Of a stretch of 50,244 nt of DNA, positions 44,819 through 50,244 are shown piece after piece. The translations under genes were made by a program, and so were the position numbers. The notes under the pieces are model-generated. The model was not told where the DNA came from, searched no databases, and was given only the letters and a program-made list of their open reading frames with translations. Each line of letters opens with the position of its first letter. The first letter of the stretch is position 1. The DNA lies in the NCBI GenBank assembly GCA_902613175.1, contig CACMGJ010000014.1, positions 1 through 50,244 on the forward strand, written 5' to 3'. This DNA comes from Halieaceae bacterium (GTDB lineage: Bacteria > Pseudomonadota > Gammaproteobacteria > Pseudomonadales > Halieaceae).

Positions 44819-47800
44819 TTAACGAGCCTGTATCAATGTGTCAAACATTCGCTGGGATATTTGTATTACCTGAGCGGCTGCTTGGTAAGCCTGCTGAAAT
44901 CTGATCAAGTCTGAGGCTTCCTCATCTAGATTCACTCCCACCGCTGCCTCTCGACTCGCCTCAGCTTGATCTTTTATCACCTGCATCGCATCCTCGTTGA
45001 GTTGCGCTAATCGGCTTCTTGAGCCGGCACCCGCCACCAAATCCCGGTAAGCCTCCGAAAAAGTCTGTCCTTGTATTATCGGTTCTTTTCCCAATTCTAT
45101 TAGTCTCAGGAGATTTTCATTACTACCCGTACCACTAACATTTTTCTCAACGAAGAAGACATCTCCACTCTGTGGATTAGAGCTGAACTCCAAGGTTACG
45201 TCTTGATACTGAATTCCTTGGTACTCATCATACAGACGAGTTGTTACTACAGTGTCGGTCTCTATATCTGTGATTGTATAGATTGAGTCACTTATAAAAC
45301 TGACGCTGAAAGGCCTCGCTGGCATTTTCTCAACTTGCTGTTGAGCTTCTGGAACAGCTCGGATCGAAGCATCTAAATCGCCCGAACCAGTTACAAATAC
45401 GGCTAAATCAGCTGGAACTTTTCCGTCTATTATTAGCTCTGTGTTAAGACCTATCCGCCCGAGATCTGACGGCTGACCCTGATCCGAGAGCTTTAGCACG
45501 AAACTTTCAATCGATGGACGATTAGTCGAGGGATCAGTCCCGGTTACCTGTATTTCGTATGTTCCAGCATAAATTCCTGGGACTTGTCCAAGCGCAGACC
45601 TCTGATCAACTAATGCTGGCGCTCCCAAAACAATATTTTCACCTTCGAAGCCACTTGTATTTACCAATGCAATGCCATCGTCACCAATCCATTCAGCTCT
45701 TACATTTGTCAAATGAGACTGATCATTAATCGCACCGATAATCTGAGCAAGCCCCATCGCAGGAGAGAGTATGATTTCTTCGCCATTTATCGATAGCGAC
45801 CGTTCAGGGTCGACATCAGAGGCGATAACTCTAGTTAGAGCGGAGGCAGAAAAATCTCCCAAAGAGTTGGCCTCGAATTGACTTTCAAAGTATTGCGCTA
45901 TCGCCCTCGCAGATAGCTGGGAAGACGGGTCTATTTCAAGCGCATCGAGAGCAAAGCTCTTTTTAACTTCCCCATCTTCATCAGCATCGACGTCAGATGG
46001 GTCGAGATAAGCGTATTCAAAGACCAAATCCCCAGAATCAATGATAGTCGTCGCTTGGCTCTCCCCATTTTCGGTTGGAACGATGGGCTTTGATACTACG
46101 GCAGGAGCATCGATTCGCGTTCCGTCAATCAAGGCTCCAGTCTCGGGGTCAATAGATTCAACGCTCTCTGTTCTCGTCACTGCCAAAACACCGAATAGGA
46201 TAGATGTATCTAAAAATGCTTCAGACCCATTCTTATTCAAATATGAAGAGCTATATGCGCCCTGACCAAAACCCTCATCGCTGGAGATGAGTGCATTCGC
46301 CTCTGCCAGCGTGAGGGTATTAGTACCTGCCAGGTGAACACCTTCGCTGGTAAATACATGCAAGTGCTGATTTGCATCGTACTCAATGCCAAACTCTACA
46401 TTGACACCTGTGCTGTCTCGCAAAAGCTGGAGACTTGGTCCGCGGCCACCCGCCGTCAGATTTAAATCCTGTCGAGACGCGACACTGTCAGGACTTTCAA
46501 GAAAGAACCCGCGCTCAAAAACGGGTTGGCGAGGGGACTCCGATGGGCGAAACGTAAGGTCGGTATCGATAGACAACGAATTACCGTCATGTGGTCTTGA
46601 TTGCATTGTAGCGGCAACAGCAACCTTCCTCGGATCAGAAATTAAAGCTGCAATACTCTGGGCCGGCCTATACTCGGGAGTGAATGTGATGACATCGCCA
46701 TTTTCTGGATCGCCAGCAATCGAGAACTTCAAGCCACCTGAAGTCCCGCCCTCGACTGGCAACGTTGCGATCCGATCCCTAGTTACTGTGTTAATAACAT
46801 CCCAGGCATCTACGCGTTCCCGGTAAATCAGCTCAATTGGCTCTGCTTCAACGTCTACGTAGTCAGTTGCTATTAGGCTGGCAGAAAGTTTGCCATTTGA
46901 TGTCTCAAACGACGTGGTGAAAGTCGTTTTCACATCAAACAATGGCCCTCCAGAGAAGCCATCTTGATCCTGGCCTAGTTGGTGCACGGCGTTTACCTCA
47001 TGGGCAAACGAGGCCGCGAGATGATCCATGCCAACTCTCGCGGGCCTAAGGACCTCAGTATTGAGAGCCAGGTACCCTCCAAGGGTACCGCCAGGGTTAT
47101 TAGGGAGCGGCCGGCGAACTCCGAAAGGATCTAGGACTAGACGCATATCGACAGCTGATTTTTCGTTGTTAGAAAAAATTCCTATTTTAGTAACAGAGTT
47201 AGGCGTTATGAATTCGAACCCACGTCCTGGACCCCCAAAATTCACCGTAACCTGACCACTCAGCGACTCCGAAACCCCAATTTTTGACAACGCCGCCATG
47301 TCCCTCAAAATGGCGTCACGTTGATCCAGCAGACCCGGTGGCTGCTGATCGACCGATGTTTTACGATTTAGCTGACGATTAACTACGAGGAGTTGTTCTG
47401 CGAGAGAGTTCATCTCGTCTACCGCATCGCTAAACTCCAATTCGGCAGCACGGCTGATACTCTCTATTTGAAGAGAAATGTCGTTGAATCGGTCAGCTAC
47501 AACCTCAGCCGAATTGAGGAACTCATCTCTGTGAACAAGTGAGGTCGGTTGAGCGCTTAGCAAATCAGCCGAGTTGAAAAAATCATCAATAGCGTTTGAT
47601 AGACTCCCACTATCATTGCCCATTAAGTCAATAATGCGGTTGGCGTGCTGAATGACAGGTTCGTTAACTGAAAGGTCTCCTAGAGCATCCCTCAATGATT
47701 TTTCTATAAACTCATCATAAGCCCTGACGATAGCGTCGGACTGCGCTCCAGCACCAAAACTGAAGGCCCCTTCCTGCACAGGAAAACTCTCACCTATTTG

Positions 47801-47917
47801 CAAGGCTCTCTTACTGTAGCCCGGAGTATTTACGTTAGCGATGTTATTACTAGAGGTTGCCAACGCCTGCCTGTAGGCGTTTACCGCTCCACTGCCAATC
47901 GAGAGAATATCAACCAC
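44819..47917 (-). CDS. flgK: Hook-associated protein FlgK (unusually long)
   Basis: At about 1032 residues it is much longer than usual FlgK proteins (around 550-680). The N-terminus (VDILSIGSGAVNAYRQALATSSNNIANVNTPGYSKR) and C-terminus (NLDEEASDLIRFQQAYQAAAQVIQISQRMFDTLI) are classical. The extra length lies in the central, acidic, beta-rich region, which faces outside the hook-filament junction. I chose the GTG at 47917, with AGGTGG five bases upstream; two GTG codons at 47926 and 47923 are alternatives. It overlaps the flgJ stop. Confidence 0.95.
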   Translation of the reverse strand: MVDILSIGSGAVNAYRQALATSSNNIANVNTPGYSKRALQIGESFPVQEGAFSFGAGAQSDAIVRAYDEFIEKSLRDALGDLSVNEPVIQHANRIIDLMGNDSGSLSNAIDDFFNSADLLSAQPTSLVHRDEFLNSAEVVADRFNDISLQIESISRAAELEFSDAVDEMNSLAEQLLVVNRQLNRKTSVDQQPPGLLDQRDAILRDMAALSKIGVSESLSGQVTVNFGGPGRGFEFITPNSVTKIGIFSNNEKSAVDMRLVLDPFGVRRPLPNNPGGTLGGYLALNTEVLRPARVGMDHLAASFAHEVNAVHQLGQDQDGFSGGPLFDVKTTFTTSFETSNGKLSASLIATDYVDVEAEPIELIYRERVDAWDVINTVTRDRIATLPVEGGTSGGLKFSIAGDPENGDVITFTPEYRPAQSIAALISDPRKVAVAATMQSRPHDGNSLSIDTDLTFRPSESPRQPVFERGFFLESPDSVASRQDLNLTAGGRGPSLQLLRDSTGVNVEFGIEYDANQHLHVFTSEGVHLAGTNTLTLAEANALISSDEGFGQGAYSSSYLNKNGSEAFLDTSILFGVLAVTRTESVESIDPETGALIDGTRIDAPAVVSKPIVPTENGESQATTIIDSGDLVFEYAYLDPSDVDADEDGEVKKSFALDALEIDPSSQLSARAIAQYFESQFEANSLGDFSASALTRVIASDVDPERSLSINGEEIILSPAMGLAQIIGAINDQSHLTNVRAEWIGDDGIALVNTSGFEGENIVLGAPALVDQRSALGQVPGIYAGTYEIQVTGTDPSTNRPSIESFVLKLSDQGQPSDLGRIGLNTELIIDGKVPADLAVFVTGSGDLDASIRAVPEAQQQVEKMPARPFSVSFISDSIYTITDIETDTVVTTRLYDEYQGIQYQDVTLEFSSNPQSGDVFFVEKNVSGTGSNENLLRLIELGKEPIIQGQTFSEAYRDLVAGAGSRSRLAQLNEDAMQVIKDQAEASREAAVGVNLDEEASDLIRFQQAYQAAAQVIQISQRMFDTLIQAR

Positions 47918-48299
47918 GAGCACCACCTAACTGTGATGCCGCCCCTTGCACGACCCGGTATTGACTGAGGCCTTTACTCCGGTTGTGGATAGCGGCAGAT
48001 CCATCGCCTACAACCTGATCAACAAGCCATTCAGCAACACCAAGCCCACCAGACTTTGCTAAAGAGGTAGAAAGCTCACTATCAAACATGTCTTGATAAG
48101 ACGTCATAGCGTTTGAGTTCCAAAGCTCACTTTTCAGCGGCTCGCTAGCCTTTCTCATTGAGGTCAACATCGACTTGATGAAAAAAGCCTCAAACTGCCG
48201 ACCGACCTCTTCAGCAGACTTCACTGGATCCTTTTGAGCCGATACACGCAGCTTCGCCAATCCTGTAAAATCACTATACCCAGCGACAATATTCCCCAT
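47910..48299 (-). CDS. flgJ: FlgJ rod-capping domain protein without muramidase
   Basis: The 129-residue protein matches only the N-terminal rod-binding part of FlgJ: EEVGRQFEAFFIKSMLTSMR near 30-49, and SYQDMFDSELSTSLAKSGGLGVAEWL near 67-92. The peptidoglycan hydrolase domain of enteric FlgJ is missing, as in many bacteria where a separate hydrolase opens the wall; none is nearby. It sits between flgI (overlap TAATG) and flgK. Confidence 0.92.
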   Translation of the reverse strand: MGNIVAGYSDFTGLAKLRVSAQKDPVKSAEEVGRQFEAFFIKSMLTSMRKASEPLKSELWNSNAMTSYQDMFDSELSTSLAKSGGLGVAEWLVDQVVGDGSAAIHNRSKGLSQYRVVQGAASQLGGARG

Positions 48300-49441
48300 T
48301 AGATAACCACCAACTCTGCGCGCAAGCTTCCTGCGCTCTTTAGTGCTTCCAAAATGGCAATTAATGAGGTGGTCGACGCACCACTGTCATTAATTGCGTC
48401 GACGATGTCCCTTAAATCAACCGTCTCTTCAATAATATCGGTCTGACCAACGGATTCTGTAACTTCGATAGCACTGTTAGAGACTCCGGCCGTTTGAGCT
48501 TGTGATCCAGCTGTGAAGGGGGCTACAGGTTGAGAAATTTCATTCAATGTTGCGACATTCACACTAACCGCACCGTGAGAAACTGCGGCAGCAGATATCC
48601 TTACCTGTTGGTTGATTACCACGGTACCCGTGCGAGAATTGACAACCACCTTGGCTTGGGGTACCCCTGGGCTTACCTCAAGGTTCTCAATCATCCCGAC
48701 AAAGCTAACTCGCTCCGACAAGCCCGCCGGTGCTCTAACCCCTAAGGAGACACCGTCTAATGCAAATGCAGTCCCTTCACCAAAAACCTCATTGATCTTT
48801 TTCGTGATCGCGGATGTGGTGCTGAAGTCATTTGAATTAACGTTAAATATAAGGGTGTCACTTTTATCAAAAGCCGTGTCTACTTGGCGTTCGACCGTGG
48901 CGCCATCTGGAACCCTTCCCGAGGTCGGTATGCCAATCTGCACGCTTGTTCCGTTCTGCTCTTCGGTGATACCCGTGACTGTTAACAATCCTTGTGCGAT
49001 GGCATAGGTCTGACCATCAATGCCGCGTAGTTCAGTCATGATGAGGCTACCACCTCGCAGGCTTGTCGCTGTTCCTAAAGCCGCAACATTTACATCAACG
49101 AGCTGACCTGGTTTGGCGAAAGGTGGCAAGGTGGCAGTCACCATGACAGCCGCAACATTATCCACTTGGATGGGACGGCCTCTGGACTGGGCCAAGTCGT
49201 AGTCATCATAGGGGTTTGTTGTCACACCCAATGATTCCAAGATCGCCTTGAGACTCTGTCCTGTAAAGGTTGGATCTTTGCCATCTCCAGTACCAGCAAG
49301 ACCAGTCACTAGACCATAGCCAACCAGCTGATTGGACCTTACGCCACCAACACTGGTCAAATCCTTCACACGATCAGCAACAGCTGCCTGTGCAACTAGG
49401 CACAGAGATACAGCAAGGATCCATTTAAAAAAATCGGACAT
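48299..49441 (-). CDS. flgI: Flagellar P-ring protein FlgI
   Basis: This protein forms the periplasmic P-ring around the rod. The 380-residue product has a signal peptide (SDFFKWILAVSLCLVAQAAVA), then RVKDLTSVGGVRSNQLVGYG typical of mature FlgI, and the conserved TVVINQQVRISAAAVSHG near 270. The ATG at 49441 has GGAGG six bases upstream and gives a normal signal peptide; the longer start at 49462 lacks this. It follows flgH by 17 bases. Confidence 0.97.
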   Translation of the reverse strand: MSDFFKWILAVSLCLVAQAAVADRVKDLTSVGGVRSNQLVGYGLVTGLAGTGDGKDPTFTGQSLKAILESLGVTTNPYDDYDLAQSRGRPIQVDNVAAVMVTATLPPFAKPGQLVDVNVAALGTATSLRGGSLIMTELRGIDGQTYAIAQGLLTVTGITEEQNGTSVQIGIPTSGRVPDGATVERQVDTAFDKSDTLIFNVNSNDFSTTSAITKKINEVFGEGTAFALDGVSLGVRAPAGLSERVSFVGMIENLEVSPGVPQAKVVVNSRTGTVVINQQVRISAAAVSHGAVSVNVATLNEISQPVAPFTAGSQAQTAGVSNSAIEVTESVGQTDIIEETVDLRDIVDAINDSGASTTSLIAILEALKSAGSLRAELVVI

Positions 49442-49458
49442 GTTCGACCTCCACAGGC

Positions 49459-50151
49459 TCACAGCGGCCAGTACTTAAATAAGAACTGGCTAAGCCAGCC
49501 GGGTTGCGCTGAGTCAGCCAAATTGCCTGTCCCGCGGTACGATATCTGAGCCTGCGCCATCCTCATAGACGAAACAGTGTTATCTGGCTGTACGTCACGG
49601 GCGCGAAGGACACCGCGGACCTGTATGAATTCAGCGCCCTCGGTCAGCGACAACTGCTTCCTTCCTTCCACCACCAGATTTCCATTTGGCATGACTTCCA
49701 CAACCATCGTGGTAACCACACCAGACAGCGCGTTAGCCTGAGCCGCTGTACCGCCACCTTCCGTTTCTATGGAGGCCGTTTTTAGATCTATCTTTGGAAC
49801 TATTCTTCTCACGTATTGACCAAGGTATCCACGGCTACGGCCGATTGCATCCTGTAAATCATCCGTCATCACGTCGTTTGTAGACTTTCGCTCCGCAATC
49901 ACCGAGGCATTTCTCGAGGCCTGAGTGGCTTCAGAAAGAATGATGGTTACGATGTCGCCTACTTGCCAACGTCGCTGACCCTGAAAAAAAGTCATGCGCT
50001 GTGGGTTGCTCATGATAGAGCCGGTCGGCAGTGGTTGAGCTACCTGAGGCAGCGGCCGGACAGGCGCAAATTCATGGTGCACCTCGAGGGGCGGCTTAGT
50101 TGCACATCCGACCAACAAGCAAAGTAGCGTTATGGTGAAAAGGGCTTTCAT
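49459..50151 (-). CDS. flgH: Flagellar L-ring lipoprotein FlgH
   Basis: The 230-residue outer-membrane ring protein has a lipoprotein signal (FTITLLCLLVGC, Cys at residue 16), QRRWQVGDIVTIILSEATQA near 59-78 and NGNLVVEGRKQLSLTEG near 156. It forms the L-ring bushing in the outer membrane, confirming a Gram-negative envelope. It lies eight bases after the flgG stop. Confidence 0.97.
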   Translation of the reverse strand: MKALFTITLLCLLVGCATKPPLEVHHEFAPVRPLPQVAQPLPTGSIMSNPQRMTFFQGQRRWQVGDIVTIILSEATQASRNASVIAERKSTNDVMTDDLQDAIGRSRGYLGQYVRRIVPKIDLKTASIETEGGGTAAQANALSGVVTTMVVEVMPNGNLVVEGRKQLSLTEGAEFIQVRGVLRARDVQPDNTVSSMRMAQAQISYRGTGNLADSAQPGWLSQFLFKYWPL

Positions 50152-50159
50152 ACTAAAAC

Positions 50160-50244
50160 CTACAAATTCTGGTTCAGGAACCGCAACATGCCATCGGCTG
50201 CAGAAATAGCCTTCGAGTTGACCTCGTAAGCCCGCTGTGTCTCG
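50160..50244 (-). CDS. flgG: Distal rod protein FlgG, C-terminal end only
   Basis: The last 27 residues are in the window: ETQRAYEVNSKAISAADGML followed by RFLNQNL, the classic C-terminus of FlgG, which builds the distal rod. The frame runs off the edge. Its position before flgH is the standard order. Confidence 0.9.
   Translation of the reverse strand, partial: ETQRAYEVNSKAISAADGMLRFLNQNL

Noticed and set aside
1-50244. tRNA, rRNA, CRISPR, insertion sequences or phage genes
   Set aside because: No tRNA-like cloverleaf, repeat-spacer array, transposase or integrase was recognised on reading; a dedicated tRNA or covariance-model search was not possible.

Overview
The window is a chromosomal segment of a motile Gram-negative bacterium, most likely a marine gammaproteobacterium. 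The signs are LPS/periplasm-type lipoproteins, P- and L-ring flagellar genes, PomB-like stator proteins and a membrane pyrophosphatase of the K+-dependent sequence type. A member of the OM60/NOR5 (Halieaceae) or a neighbouring lineage would fit, but that placement is inference from protein flavour only. No rRNA, tRNA, CRISPR array, transposase or integrase was seen.

Layout. (1) 1-5.8 kb: end of a membrane pyrophosphatase, D-3-phosphoglycerate dehydrogenase, and a two-gene unit of a secreted DUF305/LVIVD-repeat protein with DsbB. (2) 5.9-6.7 kb: a tiny membrane peptide and an isolated fliS behind a strong sigma-28-type promoter. (3) 15.7-6.7 kb, minus strand: a long operon starting with motA and two tandem motB paralogues, followed by a small exported protein, a lipoprotein, a coiled-coil protein, a second lipoprotein, a CLC channel/transporter homologue and a Sel1-repeat protein. 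(4) 16-17.1 kb: a DUF1566-type lipoprotein and an ABM-like protein with a perfect operator-like palindrome over its translation start region.

(5) 17.5-38 kb is a nonulosonate and glycan island. pseF-pseG-pseH-formyltransferase-like-PIG-L-pseI lie on the plus strand, led by a PhyH-type dioxygenase, while pseC and pseB lie 12 kb away on the minus strand, so the full set for CMP-pseudaminic acid is present. Between them are a seven-gene minus-strand operon (FkbM methyltransferase, DUF115 protein, SIS isomerase, Gfo/Idh/MocA oxidoreductase, 2-hydroxyacid dehydrogenase, IMPase-type phosphatase, a second CMP-sugar-type cytidylyltransferase), a three-gene plus-strand operon (DUF115 protein, methyltransferase, GT9), and glf with a GT2 glycosyltransferase. 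One small Rossmann-like domain recurs fused to three unrelated enzymes here.

(6) 38-50.2 kb: a Maf-type flagellin glycosyltransferase is divergent from fliC, which has its own sigma-28 promoter. Then come flaG, a convergent fliD, and the minus-strand rod/ring/hook-filament series flgG(partial)-flgH-flgI-flgJ-flgK-flgL. Together the genes describe a polar-type flagellum whose flagellin is probably decorated by Maf with pseudaminic acid or a modified or additional CMP-activated sugar. The most promising undescribed pieces are the SIS/Gfo-Idh/2HADH/IMPase/cytidylyltransferase pathway, the recurring fused domain, and the motA-motB-motB operon with its unknown envelope proteins.
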